Positions 8,680-16,899 are shown, counted from the stretch's first letter. The stretch: 34,950 nucleotides of DNA from Enterococcus sp. (GCF_022711995.1 NZ_JALAHI010000103.1:1-34950), one strand, 5' to 3'. Notes: generated by a model not told the origin, from the letters alone. Program-made: numbers and translations.

Positions 8680-9151
8680 ACGCAACTGGAGTCGAAAGTT
8701 TTCAAGCGGACAGCAAATAAACAACTTATACAAATGGTTCACAAACGGACTTTAAGAAAAAATAGAATAAATTTAGGATGCGATGGCCTTATTTCTGATT
8801 TTAATTGGAATGAGGTCGTCGTATTTTAATGAATGACATTCATCCCTCGAAATATGAACATCTTTTTCTCTATCAGGGAGCCGCATTTTTTGATTCATAG
8901 TTACTTAAACGGAGGGGATTGAAGAGCTAGCGTTCTCGCGCTAGGTACTGCACTGCTTTCTTGAAGTTAGCTTTTCATTCGCAGATTTATGTCGTAAGCG
9001 TGCCTTTTAAACTTTCCTCATTTAGATATAAAAAAGCAGACAAAAAAGCCCATCGTAGTAGTTACTAGAAAGTTGTGCTTTTCTAGTAACTACTACGATG
9101 GGTGTTACTGCTTGCATCAGTGATTCTTTTCTTACATCAAGCAAGCTCAGC
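8667..9151. other. Intergenic region between panT and the lipoprotein gene
   Basis: No gene with a plausible start and ribosome site is seen. It holds a 6-bp hairpin (CTAGCG at 8927-8932, CGCTAG at 8939-8944), an SD-like GGAGGGG near 8911-8917 that leads only to a four-codon frame, and the long terminator stem at 9049-9102. Confidence 0.5.
9040..9102 (-). terminator. Unusually long perfect-stem terminator of the lipoprotein gene
   Basis: The arms 9049-9071 and 9080-9102 are perfectly complementary over 23 bp, with an 8-nt loop (9072-9079). On the minus strand the stem is followed by CTTTTTTG. It lies about 50 nt past the lipoprotein stop codon. The stem is about twice the usual length for an intrinsic terminator. 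Confidence 0.85.
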
Positions 9152-10264
9152 TTATAAATTCCCGCTTACTTGTAATACTTCTGATAACTGTTGGTATTGT
9201 TTATCAGTCAGGATGTTTTTATAAATCAGTAAAAACTCAGCGATTTCATCCTCTGTCATTTCCTTCACAGCAATCGGCGCCATCTCTAACAATTGCTCAA
9301 ATTCTTCATCGGTTAACGAATACCCCGTCCAATCGTCAGCGGTATCTTCTTCATAGCTGTCACCCAAGAGTGAATCTTCTTGGTAAGAATCAAAGAGGGT
9401 TTCTTCATCAATCACGTCTTCTGAAGCTGGCAACTGGACTTTCTCATCACTTTCCTTGCCATTAATGGTAAAGGTCAAACCGACCGTTACGGGTAGATCA
9501 CCAGACTGGGTCATGTTCAAAACCACTTTCTGATTTTGTTTCTTAGCGTTGACAGATACCGTTAATTCAATACTTTTCGTATCTTTTAGCAATTCTTCCC
9601 ACTGTGTGATTTCACTTGTATCTGCGTCTTGTTTTTTGGCATATTCAACCAAACCCTCTAGCTCTTGTTTCGTGAAAGTATGGGTGATCGTGTCCCCCTC
9701 TTTTTTGAAGGAGTCCTTATCCAACGTTTTGATGTAATCGCTCATCACTTCAGAAGAAAACAATTGATTGGTCTCCAATAGCTGATTCGCATCAATGTCT
9801 GCCATCTCTTCCGGTGACAGTTGAATGTACTTGCCCTTGAAAGTATCCTCTCCAGTTTGACTACTATCGCCAAAATTGCCAAATGCGAATGCATCGATCA
9901 TTTTCGCAAACATTTCAGCTGAAAGATAGCTCTCGTGGCTCTTACCATCGATCAAAAGATTCAGTGGTACCTCTTCTTCTCCCCATGTCAGTGTCGATTC
10001 GAAACGAATGTTTTTGCTTTTTGGATCCTCAGCAAAATTCCCTGCGATTTTGGCTCCCGCTAATTGCGAGAAGATCATCCCTACTTCTGAACTTTGCAGA
10101 TCTGCCCCTTCAATATCAAAGGTATCCACCGATAAACTGAAATCACCGGCGTTGACTGATTTCTGTGCTTTCAAATCTTCAGCAAACTGTTCTTGAGGTA
10201 ATTTTGTACACCCAGATAAAAAGACCAGCCCCACCAACAACACAATACCAAACCACTTTTTCAT
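9152..10264 (-). CDS. Secreted lipoprotein of unknown function
   Basis: A 370-residue lipoprotein. The signal peptide MKKWFGIVLLVGLVFLSGC ends in lipobox LSGC with the lipidated Cys at 19. I start it at the ATG at 10264 because GGAGGAAGAAT lies just upstream; a GTG-type extension to 10378 would add 38 residues before the signal peptide. The body alternates short beta-type segments (FSLSVDTFDIEG, ESTLTWGEEEVPLNLLIDGK, SIELTVSVNAK, VVLNMTQSGDLPVTVGLTFT), resembling all-beta lipoproteins that bind hydrophobic ligands or sit at the envelope. The C-terminal 80 residues are very acidic and then helical. I do not recognise a specific family. It lies downstream of murB on the same strand and has its own strong terminator. 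Confidence 0.8.
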   Translation of the reverse strand: MKKWFGIVLLVGLVFLSGCTKLPQEQFAEDLKAQKSVNAGDFSLSVDTFDIEGADLQSSEVGMIFSQLAGAKIAGNFAEDPKSKNIRFESTLTWGEEEVPLNLLIDGKSHESYLSAEMFAKMIDAFAFGNFGDSSQTGEDTFKGKYIQLSPEEMADIDANQLLETNQLFSSEVMSDYIKTLDKDSFKKEGDTITHTFTKQELEGLVEYAKKQDADTSEITQWEELLKDTKSIELTVSVNAKKQNQKVVLNMTQSGDLPVTVGLTFTINGKESDEKVQLPASEDVIDEETLFDSYQEDSLLGDSYEEDTADDWTGYSLTDEEFEQLLEMAPIAVKEMTEDEIAEFLLIYKNILTDKQYQQLSEVLQVSGNL

Positions 10265-10496
10265 ATTCTTCCTCCATTTTCCCTTTTCTTGATCGTATCC
10301 AAGGTAGGATGCGGCGTTAACTCCTATAGCAGCCCCACCTCGCTTAAAAAAAATTGCGGCAATAGTCAAAAATGACAAAAAACACCTGAAATTTCCAAGC
10401 TACAAGCTTCGTGAAGCATTATTACCTCGCAAAGCCCTGCAGTAGCCTCTCAGATATGGATTTGTCATCAGACTTTGTCACAATCTCTTTGCTGCC

Positions 10497-11399
10497 TTAT
10501 TTTACTTCCCCGATAATTCGGACTTCCGTCTCCAAGCAAACATCAAAACGTTCTTTGATCACTTGTTGGATATGGGCAATCAGTTCTACATAGTCTGTCG
10601 CTGTGGCATGATCGATATTAACGATAAACCCCGCATGTTTTTCTGAAATTTGGGCGCCGCCCCATTTCAACCCTTGCAAACCAGCGTCTTGAATCAATTT
10701 GCCGGTAAAATGTCCAGGAGGACGTTTGAAAACACTGCCGCAAGAAGGATATTCTAAAGGCTGTTTCAGTTGGCGCAATTCAGTCAACTCATCCATTCGA
10801 TGCTTGATCTGTGCTTGATCGCCCTTTTTCAATTCAAAACGAGCAGACAAGATGATTGCTTGTTGCTCTTGTAAAACACTGTGGCGATAGGAAAAAGCCA
10901 TGTCTTCCTTCGTCATAGTCACTACCCGACCATCCGCCAGCAACACCTGACACGATGCAAAAATATCTTGGATCTCGCCACCATAAGCGCCGGCATTCAT
11001 AAATACAGCGCCGCCGACACTTCCCGGAATGCCGCAAGCAAACTCAAACCCGGTCAAGGATTCATGGAGTGCCACATAAGTGGAATCGATTAGTTTTGCC
11101 CCTGCTTCCACGATCAATGTGGTATCTTCCACCTGTACTTGATTCATTTCCGACAGCATGATCACGACACCGCGAATCCCACCATCACGAACGATCAAGT
11201 TACTGGCATTGCCTAAGACTAACCAAGGAATGTCGTTTTCCCGGCAATAAGCAACGATCTGTTCCACTTCTTTGGCAGATTTAGGAAACGCTAAAATATC
11301 TGCAGGGCCGCCGGTTTTCGTATACGTATAATTCAATAAAGCTTCATCTTTTAGTAAAGCAATTTCTGGAAATTGCTTGATCATCAATTCTTTATTCAC
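10497..11399 (-). CDS. murB: UDP-N-acetylenolpyruvoylglucosamine reductase MurB
   Basis: A 300-residue FAD enzyme of peptidoglycan precursor synthesis. It reduces the enolpyruvyl group of UDP-GlcNAc-enolpyruvate with NADPH to give UDP-MurNAc. The FAD domain shows YTKTGGPADILAFP, VLGNASNLIVRDGGIRG and GFEFACGIPGSVGGAVFMNAG. Active-site landmarks are the Arg in SYRHS (172), Ser222 in PSCGSVFKRP and a C-terminal Glu in ETEVRIIG. The shape fits the type II MurB of Gram-positives. I favour the GTG at 11399 because AAAGGA sits 9 nt upstream; the frame stays open to an ATG at 11453 with no good ribosome site. The neighbour upstream ends 60 nt away. Confidence 0.93.
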   Translation of the reverse strand: MNKELMIKQFPEIALLKDEALLNYTYTKTGGPADILAFPKSAKEVEQIVAYCRENDIPWLVLGNASNLIVRDGGIRGVVIMLSEMNQVQVEDTTLIVEAGAKLIDSTYVALHESLTGFEFACGIPGSVGGAVFMNAGAYGGEIQDIFASCQVLLADGRVVTMTKEDMAFSYRHSVLQEQQAIILSARFELKKGDQAQIKHRMDELTELRQLKQPLEYPSCGSVFKRPPGHFTGKLIQDAGLQGLKWGGAQISEKHAGFIVNIDHATATDYVELIAHIQQVIKERFDVCLETEVRIIGEVK

Positions 11400-11459
11400 A
11401 AGAAAGAGTCCTTTCACATTAAACATCTTAACCATTTTAGCATGTTCATTCAAAAGTTG

Positions 11460-12389
11460 CTACTTCTCTAAAGAACCACTTTTTACCTTCCGATTCGACG
11501 CAATCATATCTTGACAAAGTTGATGGCTTTTCACCACTTGTTCTTGACGCAAATCGACAGCTGAAGGATCCGTTAGCGCAGTAAGAAATGCACAGACCAT
11601 CGGATAAAAGCCTCGTTTGCTCAATGTGGTCTCCCAATCTCCAAACTCATGCTGGCTGATTGCACCGGCGGCCGTTTCTGTAAGAGTCGTCAAATTTCTC
11701 ACATCATAGGTGCCGCTTTTGGCAGTGATTCGATAATCTTCCGTATTGGCACCACTCTTGAGATCCATCGTCAGGATCGCTGTGGTATGGGCCGTTTCCA
11801 ACATCAGTGTCGCCGTCTCTAATCCCTCTGCCGATTCTTTGATCTGACTTGAATGAGCGATGATCGGTTCATCCAATAGATAAACCGCCGTGTCGACCAA
11901 ATGCAAAAAAAGGTCATAGATCACAAAATCTGTGTCTTGACTGGCAGATTGCCGGTGTTTTGACAGATAAATCATCCGCTTATCTGGAATTTGTTTTAAT
12001 TGTTCGACCATTGGGGCAAAGCGACGATTGAAACCAACCATCAAGACCTTTTCTTTTGCTTGAGCTAATGCGAACAATTCTTCTACTTCAGCAAGATTTT
12101 CACTGACCGGTTTATCGACAAAGACGTGGATGCCTTCTGTCAAACATTTTTTGATCAACTGATAGTGGCTGCCAGTAGCAGTATGAATGAAACAAGCCTC
12201 GATTCCTTGATCGATCAATTCTTCCAGATTCGTGTACATATGATCCAACTGATACCGTTGTTTCAATTCCTTCTGAACGGATTCCCGGCGTGTAGCAAAA
12301 TAAAATTCCCCTTGATCCTGCAAGGCAATATAACTGGGTAAATAAGCTTTTTGCGCAATATTTCCTAACCCGATAACACCGATCTTCAT
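11460..12389 (-). CDS. Gfo/Idh/MocA-family NAD(P)-dependent oxidoreductase
   Basis: A 309-residue two-domain dehydrogenase. The N-terminal Rossmann fold starts MKIGVIGLGNIAQKAYLPSY, and the family signature EKP is seen as VFVDKPVSENLAEVEEL. The C-terminal domain contains FVIYDLFLHLVDTAVYLL, in which the His and Asp positions match the usual catalytic region. Family members oxidise or reduce sugars, inositols or biliverdin-like substrates, so the substrate cannot be read from sequence. AGGAGGAATCAGCA precedes the ATG. It is divergent from exoA and upstream of murB on the same strand; a shared transcript with murB is possible. Confidence 0.85.
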   Translation of the reverse strand: MKIGVIGLGNIAQKAYLPSYIALQDQGEFYFATRRESVQKELKQRYQLDHMYTNLEELIDQGIEACFIHTATGSHYQLIKKCLTEGIHVFVDKPVSENLAEVEELFALAQAKEKVLMVGFNRRFAPMVEQLKQIPDKRMIYLSKHRQSASQDTDFVIYDLFLHLVDTAVYLLDEPIIAHSSQIKESAEGLETATLMLETAHTTAILTMDLKSGANTEDYRITAKSGTYDVRNLTTLTETAAGAISQHEFGDWETTLSKRGFYPMVCAFLTALTDPSAVDLRQEQVVKSHQLCQDMIASNRKVKSGSLEK

Positions 12390-12479
12390 TGCTGATTCCT
12401 CCTAAACGTTACGTCTTGCTTTAATCTTACACTTTTTTTCGGTAGAATGGAAAATATAGTTGAACCGAGGAGGACAAAT

Positions 12480-13232
12480 ATGAAATTTATTTCCTGGAAC
12501 GTGAATGGCTTACGAGCAATCGTTAAAAAGAACTTTATGGAAGCTTTTGAAAACTTCGATGCAGACTTTTTCTGTTTGCAAGAAACAAAGCTGCAAGCAG
12601 GGCAGATCGAACTGGATTTGCCAGGCTATACGCAATACTGGAATTATGCCGAAAAAAAAGGCTACTCCGGCACTGCAATTTTTGCAAAAGAACCGGCACT
12701 TGCTGTTCATTACGGAATCGGCATTGAAGAACACGATACCGAAGGTCGGGTGATCACACTGGAATACCCTGAATTCTTTTTAGTCACTTGCTATACCCCC
12801 AACGCCCAAAATGAATTGCGACGTCTCGATTACCGCATGACCTGGGAAGATGCTTTTCGTGCCTATTTGACCGAGTTGAAACAGCAAAAACCCGTTATTC
12901 TATGTGGTGACCTGAACGTCGCCCATCAAAACATTGATCTTAAAAACTGGAAAACCAATCAAAAAAATGCCGGCTTCACTCCTGAAGAACGGGAAAAATT
13001 TTCAACATTGCTCTCCGCAGGTTTTACGGACACTTTCCGCTACTTTTATCCTGATGCAGAAGGTATTTATTCTTGGTGGAGTTATCGCTTTAACGCCCGC
13101 AAAAATAATGCCGGCTGGCGCATTGACTACTTTGTTGTCTCGGATGATTTGAATGATCGCCTGGTTGATGCCAAGATCCACACAGACGTTTTAGGTAGTG
13201 ATCATTGCCCTGTTGAGCTGCAGATAAACTAA
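12480..13232 (+). CDS. exoA: Exodeoxyribonuclease III / AP endonuclease (ExoA)
   Basis: A 250-residue exonuclease III-family enzyme that cuts DNA at abasic sites and trims 3' ends in base excision repair. Motifs in order: FISWNVNGLRA at the start, LQETKL with the metal-binding Glu35, GDLNVAHQNIDL with the catalytic Asp and Asn, WRIDYFVVS and GSDHCPVEL with the terminal His. The ATG at 12480 follows GAGGAGGACAAAT; an upstream in-frame ATG at 12447 would place this ribosome site inside the gene. A possible -10 TAGAAT lies at 12442-12447. Confidence 0.95.
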   Translation: MKFISWNVNGLRAIVKKNFMEAFENFDADFFCLQETKLQAGQIELDLPGYTQYWNYAEKKGYSGTAIFAKEPALAVHYGIGIEEHDTEGRVITLEYPEFFLVTCYTPNAQNELRRLDYRMTWEDAFRAYLTELKQQKPVILCGDLNVAHQNIDLKNWKTNQKNAGFTPEEREKFSTLLSAGFTDTFRYFYPDAEGIYSWWSYRFNARKNNAGWRIDYFVVSDDLNDRLVDAKIHTDVLGSDHCPVELQIN

Positions 13233-13309
13233 ACAATTGATAAATTTTTATTCAAACCGATCCCTTCGCCTACAAAAAACTTGGGACTTTTCATTCCAAT
13301 GATTTGTGC

Positions 13310-13315
13310 TAGAAT
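13310..13315 (+). promoter_or_regulatory. Extended -10 promoter of the exonuclease gene
   Basis: TGCTAGAAT (13307-13315) is an extended -10 element. TTTTCA (13288-13293) is a weak -35 at 16 bp spacing. The start codon is 19 nt downstream. Confidence 0.45.
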
Positions 13316-13333
13316 AGCTTTGAGGTGAAGGCA

Positions 13334-13867
13334 ATGAATTTTATCGCAATGGACTTTGAAACAGCAAATTACCAAAAGCACAGTGCCTGTTCATTGGCAT
13401 TGGTGATGGTTCGGGATAGTAAGATCGTTGGGGAATACTACACACTGATTCAACCGGAAACGGATTTCTTTTGGAAAAACATTCAAATTCATGGAATCCA
13501 TCCGGAAGACGTCGCAGATGCGCCAAAATTTCCCGATGTTTGGCAACAGATTCAACAATATTATAATCTCAACAGTCTGATCGTTGCCCACAATGCTGGT
13601 TTTGATACCGGTGTTTTAGCCGGCTGTCTGGATTACTATGGCATCGAGCAACCAAATTACCTTTCTCTTTGTACTGTACGGACAAGCCGCAAGCTTTATC
13701 CGGAATTTACCAATCACAAGTTGAATACCGTCTGCCAGCAATTGCAGATTCCGTTGCTAAACCACCATGATGCCTTAGAAGATAGTCGTGCCTGCGCACA
13801 GATTTTATTACGCCAAGAAAATGATTTTGGGATCGACCCATTAAAAAAACTGGTACTCGTAAAATGA
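13334..13867 (+). CDS. DEDDh 3'-5' exonuclease (DnaQ / PolC-epsilon-like)
   Basis: A 177-residue stand-alone exonuclease domain. The DEDDh residues are visible: Asp7 and Glu9 in FIAMDFET, Asp in HNAGFDTGVL, and His and Asp in NHHDALEDSRACAQI. Such proteins degrade single-stranded DNA or RNA ends and may take part in repair. The ATG at 13334 is preferred because GAGGTGAAGG immediately precedes it; the in-frame GTG at 13325 lies within that ribosome site. It follows exoA by about 100 bp with its own promoter, and its stop codon is embedded in the terminator at 13849-13887. Confidence 0.88.
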   Translation: MNFIAMDFETANYQKHSACSLALVMVRDSKIVGEYYTLIQPETDFFWKNIQIHGIHPEDVADAPKFPDVWQQIQQYYNLNSLIVAHNAGFDTGVLAGCLDYYGIEQPNYLSLCTVRTSRKLYPEFTNHKLNTVCQQLQIPLLNHHDALEDSRACAQILLRQENDFGIDPLKKLVLVK

Positions 13868-13887
13868 GTATCAGTTTTTGTTTTTTT
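13849..13887 (+). terminator. Intrinsic terminator after the exonuclease gene
   Basis: ACTGGTACTC (13849-13858) pairs with GAGTATCAGT (13866-13875) with one G-U pair. Two T-runs, 13875-13879 and 13881-13887, follow. The TGA stop (13865-13867) lies at the loop edge. An A-run precedes the stem, so it may also work for the opposing GNAT gene. Confidence 0.8.
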
Positions 13888-14405
13888 CACTGATTGGTTG
13901 AAAGCCAGTAGCGACGAGTAGAACTGCCATCTGTCGGATCGATCCGTATATCTTCCAATTGGCCACCATTTTTTTCAATAACCTTAGCGGAAGCCAAATT
14001 TTTTTCATCACAAGTCACTAATACTTTTTCTAGTCCAAAACTTCTGGCAAGCGGCAAGGACTGAGCAAGCATTGCTGTGGCATACCCTTTTTGACGAAAT
14101 GATTTTTTCACGGAATAACCAATATGACCACCATATTGTAGGAGATAGTTGTTTAGTTCTAACCGGAGATTCAAGATTCCAACGACTTGATTGGCTTCCT
14201 TCGCCAGATAAACCCGACTAGGGACATGGCCTGCGGGAACAGTTGCCGGTGATTTATAGGCTTCTTGTAGTTCAAGCCATTTTTCGATCGATTCAGCATT
14301 TTCCAGTCCAGAACTTCCATGAATGATTTCATTGTTTTCTAAAAATGAGGCCCGATACGCTGCTACCTGTTCTTTGTCTGCTATCGTCGGTTCAAGCAGA
14401 ATCAT
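13887..14405 (-). CDS. GNAT-family N-acetyltransferase
   Basis: A 172-residue acyl-CoA-dependent acyltransferase. The acetyl-CoA loop is HIGYSVKKSFRQKGYATAML (motif A, R/QxxGxA), preceded by VVGILNLRLELNNYLLQYGG. The later segment VIEKNGGQLEDIR is the usual motif B end. The substrate is unknown. I prefer the ATG at 14405, eight bases after GAGGAG, over the GTG at 14414. It follows another GNAT gene with only a 5-bp gap, so the pair is co-transcribed with tsaE. Confidence 0.82.
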   Translation of the reverse strand: MILLEPTIADKEQVAAYRASFLENNEIIHGSSGLENAESIEKWLELQEAYKSPATVPAGHVPSRVYLAKEANQVVGILNLRLELNNYLLQYGGHIGYSVKKSFRQKGYATAMLAQSLPLARSFGLEKVLVTCDEKNLASAKVIEKNGGQLEDIRIDPTDGSSTRRYWLSTNQ

Positions 14406-14410
14406 CCTTC

Positions 14411-14938
14411 TCACTCCTCTTCCACTAATTTTGCCATCATTAGCACATCGATTCGTTGCCCGTCTTTTGTTTGGGCAGCCTGTTTCATACAGCCTTCAAT
14501 TTCAAATCCGTACTTCTGATAGAGATGGACCGCCCGCTCATTGCGCGCTTGAACCGTTAGCTCTAATCGTGACAACAGCCCGACTTCACTGACCCAGTCA
14601 AGCAATTCTTCTAAAAGGAGCGATCCTAATCCCATCCCCCAATAGTCTTTTAAGATCGAAATGCCTACCTCCGCTGCATGAGCTATGCGCCATTCTGCAT
14701 AGCCTTTGACAGAAGCCATCCCAATAATTTGCTCGTCATCAAGAGCTAGCAATAACAGATGCGTGTCTTGTTGATACAGGTTTTCCAGCTCCTCTGCCAA
14801 CATTGCTTCCGGCAAAGCGAGTCCTGTTTCATCCATGATCAAAAAGTCTGTTTCTTGCCCAATCTTCTGACTGACAGCTAAAAGTGCCGCCGCATCTTCG
14901 CCACGGGCCTCCCGCAGTGTCAAGTGGATGTCACTCAT
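14411..14938 (-). CDS. GNAT-family N-acetyltransferase downstream of tsaE
   Basis: A 175-residue acetyltransferase. The CoA-binding motif A is EVGISILKDYWGMGLGSLLLEELL, and ARNERAVHLYQKYGFEIEG is the typical motif B. The N-terminal region TLREARGEDAAALLAV begins the fold. It resembles RimI/YkkB-like proteins but has no diagnostic substrate residues. Position directly after tsaE recalls the tsaE/tsaB/rimI clusters, yet no tsaB is present, so ribosomal-protein acetylation is only a possibility. GGGAGG lies upstream of the ATG at 14938, which overlaps the tsaE end by eight bases. Confidence 0.83.
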   Translation of the reverse strand: MSDIHLTLREARGEDAAALLAVSQKIGQETDFLIMDETGLALPEAMLAEELENLYQQDTHLLLLALDDEQIIGMASVKGYAEWRIAHAAEVGISILKDYWGMGLGSLLLEELLDWVSEVGLLSRLELTVQARNERAVHLYQKYGFEIEGCMKQAAQTKDGQRIDVLMMAKLVEEE

Positions 14939-15404
14939 TTTCTGCCTCCCATTGCGCCAAAATGCGTTGTTGGAAAGCTTCAGCTCGCGGACCAAATGTA
15001 AGCAATTTCACAAAACGTTTTTGCTCTTCTGTATCATCTTTTTCCAAAATCAGTTCCAAATAATCTTCTGGTAAAGACTCTTCCAAAAGATTCCCCCACT
15101 CGATCACAGAAAGACCATCGCCTTCAAAATAATCATCTAGCCCAAGATCAGATGCACCAAACTCTACCCGATAGATATCCATGTGATAAAGGGGTATCCG
15201 ACCTTCAGTATATTCACGAATGATCGTATAGGTAGGGCTTTTGATCAATTGACTGATGCCCAACCCTCGAGCAATCCCTTTGGTCAATGTGGTTTTGCCG
15301 GCTCCTAGTTCCCCAGTCAGTACCAAATTGTCTCCGGGCAGTGCCGTTTTGCCGATCACTTCGGCGAATTTTTCTGTTGCTGCTAAATCAGCGATCGTTA
15401 TCAT
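14931..15404 (-). CDS. tsaE: tRNA threonylcarbamoyladenosine biosynthesis ATPase TsaE
   Basis: A 157-residue P-loop protein. TsaE works with TsaB and TsaD to install t6A37 on ANN-decoding tRNAs. Walker A is GELGAGKTT (31-39). The family segments SPTYTIIREYTEGRIPLYHMDIYR and VIEWGNLLEESLPEDYLEL are clear. The ATG at 15404 follows AAAGGACGGATCAAAC; a longer frame to 15503 lacks a ribosome site. It is the first gene of a tsaE-GNAT-GNAT unit. The upstream 470 bp separates it from pta and carries degenerate repeats. Confidence 0.93.
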   Translation of the reverse strand: MITIADLAATEKFAEVIGKTALPGDNLVLTGELGAGKTTLTKGIARGLGISQLIKSPTYTIIREYTEGRIPLYHMDIYRVEFGASDLGLDDYFEGDGLSVIEWGNLLEESLPEDYLELILEKDDTEEQKRFVKLLTFGPRAEAFQQRILAQWEAENE

Positions 15405-15513
15405 GTTTGATCCGTCCTTTATTTTTTCGATTGATGCTAGTATAGCTTGTTTTAGAAACAAAAGTAAAGAGCGCGCTACGGGCAGTTTTTGAAAAAAAGG
15501 CACTTTGCTAAAG

Positions 15514-15830
15514 CAATTTCGGTGATTGTTGCAAAGGTAATGAAGCTCGTTTCGTCCTCAGTAACTGCGGTGATCGTTGTGATTTAGAGGTTAGTATGTT
15601 GCTTTGGTCGCTGATGCACATCATCTGCCACTCTTTGAGTGTCAATCGCAGTGATTCTTACGAAGGTTACTACGCTCCCTTTGGTCCCCGCTGCTCATCA
15701 TCTGCTCTGCCACTCTTTGAGTGTCAATCACAGTGATTCTTACGAAGGTTACTACGCTCCCTTTGGTCGCCTAGTACTGCTCATCATCAACTCTGTCTTG
15801 CTCCGCAAGCCAATCGTTGTGATTCGCAGC
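15514..15830. repeat. Five-unit degenerate direct repeat
   Basis: A unit beginning CAATCGCAGTGATTCTTACG and continuing to CTCCCTTTGGTC recurs. Two units, 15626-15686 and 15708-15768, match over 61 bp with one difference (G to A). Diverged units with the same layout begin near 15514 and 15571, and a partial one begins at 15811. The CAAT/TGAT start points are at about 15514, 15571, 15643, 15725 and 15811, so spacing grows from 57 to 86 bp. The stretch TGCTCATCATC follows some units. No long open frame spans the array. I know no named family for it; a genus-specific intergenic repeat is likely. Confidence 0.75.
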
Positions 15831-15861
15831 AAAAAGCCGTTCCTTTTTGGGAAGGAACGGC
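15831..15861 (-). terminator. Intrinsic terminator of pta
   Basis: A 10-bp perfect stem, GCCGTTCCTT (15836-15845) with AAGGAACGGC (15852-15861), has a 6-nt loop. On the minus strand it is followed by TTTTTG. It lies 16 nt past the pta stop. Confidence 0.9.
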
Positions 15862-15876
15862 TGGTTGGTTGTTTGA

Positions 15877-16860
15877 TTATTTGTCCATCAATGTTTGTGC
15901 TGCGGTGATGATGGATAGTTTGTAGACGTCTTCTTCGTTTGATCCACGAGATAGGTCTGAGATTGGTTTATTCAAACCTTGTAGGATTGGTCCAATTGCT
16001 TCGAAGTTGCCGAAACGTTGAGCGATTTTGTAGCCGATGTTTCCAGATTGTAAATCAGGGAAGACAAAGACTGTTGCTTTACCTGCTACTTCTGATTCTG
16101 GTGCTTTTAGTTGAGCGACTGCTGAAATGTAGGCAGCATCGAATTGCAATTCGCCATCGATTTGATATTCAGGTGCCAATTCTTTGGCGATTTTTGTTGC
16201 TTCAACGACTTTATCGACTTCTGGTGCTTTTGCTGAACCTTTTGTTGAGAAGCTAAGCATCGCAACTTTTGGATCGATATCAAATAATTCAGCTGTTTTA
16301 GCTGAGTCAACAGCGATTTCTGCTAATTCTTGTGCAGAAGGGTTCACATTGATGGCACAGTCAGAAAATAGGTATTTCTCTTGGTCACGGCCGCGAACCA
16401 TCAAAAAGGCTCCGCTTGTGCGGCTTACGCCTGGTTTTGTTTTAATGATCTGCAATGCAGGTCTTACCGTATCACCGGTTGAATGGATCGCACCTGAAAC
16501 CATTCCTTCAGTAATTCCCATGTAAGTTAACATCGTACCAAAATAGTTGACATCTTTTAAGATTTCTTCGGCTTGTTCTTTTGTTACTTTGCCGTTTCGG
16601 CGTTCAACAAAAGCTGCGACCATTTCATCCCAACGATCATAGTTTTCAGGATCAAGGATCTCAAAATTAGAAATATTGATTCCCCGTGCTTCTGCTGCTT
16701 TTTCGATTTCAGCAGGGTTACCGATCAAAACTGGTTCTACCAATTCTTCTGAACGTAAACGGCTTGCTGCACCAAGGATACGAGGATCCGTTGCTTCTGG
16801 GAAAACGATTTTGATATGACGACGCACGATTTTAAATTTTAAACTTTCAAATAGTTCCAC
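15877..16860 (-). CDS. pta: Phosphate acetyltransferase
   Basis: A 327-residue PTA_PTB-family enzyme that interconverts acetyl-CoA and acetyl phosphate. With acetate kinase, encoded elsewhere, it makes ATP from acetyl-CoA. Visible features: IKIVFPEATDPRILGAASRL at the start, NYFGTMLTYMGITEGMVSGAIHSTGDTVRPALQII, FSDCAINVNPSAQELAEIA, MLSFSTKGSA, and VFVFPDLQSGNIGYKIAQRFG near the C-terminus. Length fits the short (EutD-like) form without the N-terminal DRTGG domain. The start is GTG at 16860 with GGAGG upstream. It follows ung by about 150 bp on the same strand. Confidence 0.95.
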   Translation of the reverse strand: MELFESLKFKIVRRHIKIVFPEATDPRILGAASRLRSEELVEPVLIGNPAEIEKAAEARGINISNFEILDPENYDRWDEMVAAFVERRNGKVTKEQAEEILKDVNYFGTMLTYMGITEGMVSGAIHSTGDTVRPALQIIKTKPGVSRTSGAFLMVRGRDQEKYLFSDCAINVNPSAQELAEIAVDSAKTAELFDIDPKVAMLSFSTKGSAKAPEVDKVVEATKIAKELAPEYQIDGELQFDAAYISAVAQLKAPESEVAGKATVFVFPDLQSGNIGYKIAQRFGNFEAIGPILQGLNKPISDLSRGSNEEDVYKLSIITAAQTLMDK

Positions 16861-16893
16861 GGATAAAGACCTCCAGTTTTTTTATACCCTTAC

Positions 16894-16899
16894 ATTGTA
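16894..16899 (-). promoter_or_regulatory. Possible pta promoter -10 element
   Basis: TACAAT lies on the minus strand at 16899-16894, preceded by TTG, about 35 nt ahead of the GTG start. No good -35 is visible. No catabolite-control (cre) site of the usual consensus was found here by eye. Confidence 0.35.

Larger units (their letters stand above)
15405..15876. other. Repeat-bearing gap between tsaE and pta
   Basis: No gene is present. The stretch carries a five-unit degenerate repeat (15514-15830), listed separately, and the pta terminator (15831-15861). The part nearest tsaE must hold that unit's promoter, but I see no strong -10/-35 pair. Confidence 0.6.

Noticed and set aside
8390-8755. 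121-codon plus-strand frame rich in Arg, His and Cys overlapping panT
   Set aside because: It is out of frame with the clear membrane protein PanT and has the composition of a frameshifted shadow.
8927-8944. Hairpin CTAGCG/CGCTAG as a terminator
   Set aside because: The stem is only 6 bp and no T-run follows on either strand.
10265-10378. N-terminal extension of the lipoprotein frame (38 codons, reading GGAAIGVNAASYLG)
   Set aside because: The strong ribosome site and signal peptide place the start at 10264; the extension would hide the signal peptide.
14411-14938. Calling this GNAT gene rimI
   Set aside because: Position after tsaE is suggestive, but tsaB is absent and no ribosomal S18-specific residues can be recognised.
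15626-15768. CRISPR-like pair of repeats
   Set aside because: The units are 61 bp with short related spacers, spacing varies and no cas genes are present; a degenerate intergenic repeat fits better.
15939-16256. Leucine-rich 105-codon frame on the plus strand inside pta
   Set aside because: It is the antisense shadow of pta, with no ribosome site; the leucine runs come from the reverse of the pta codons.
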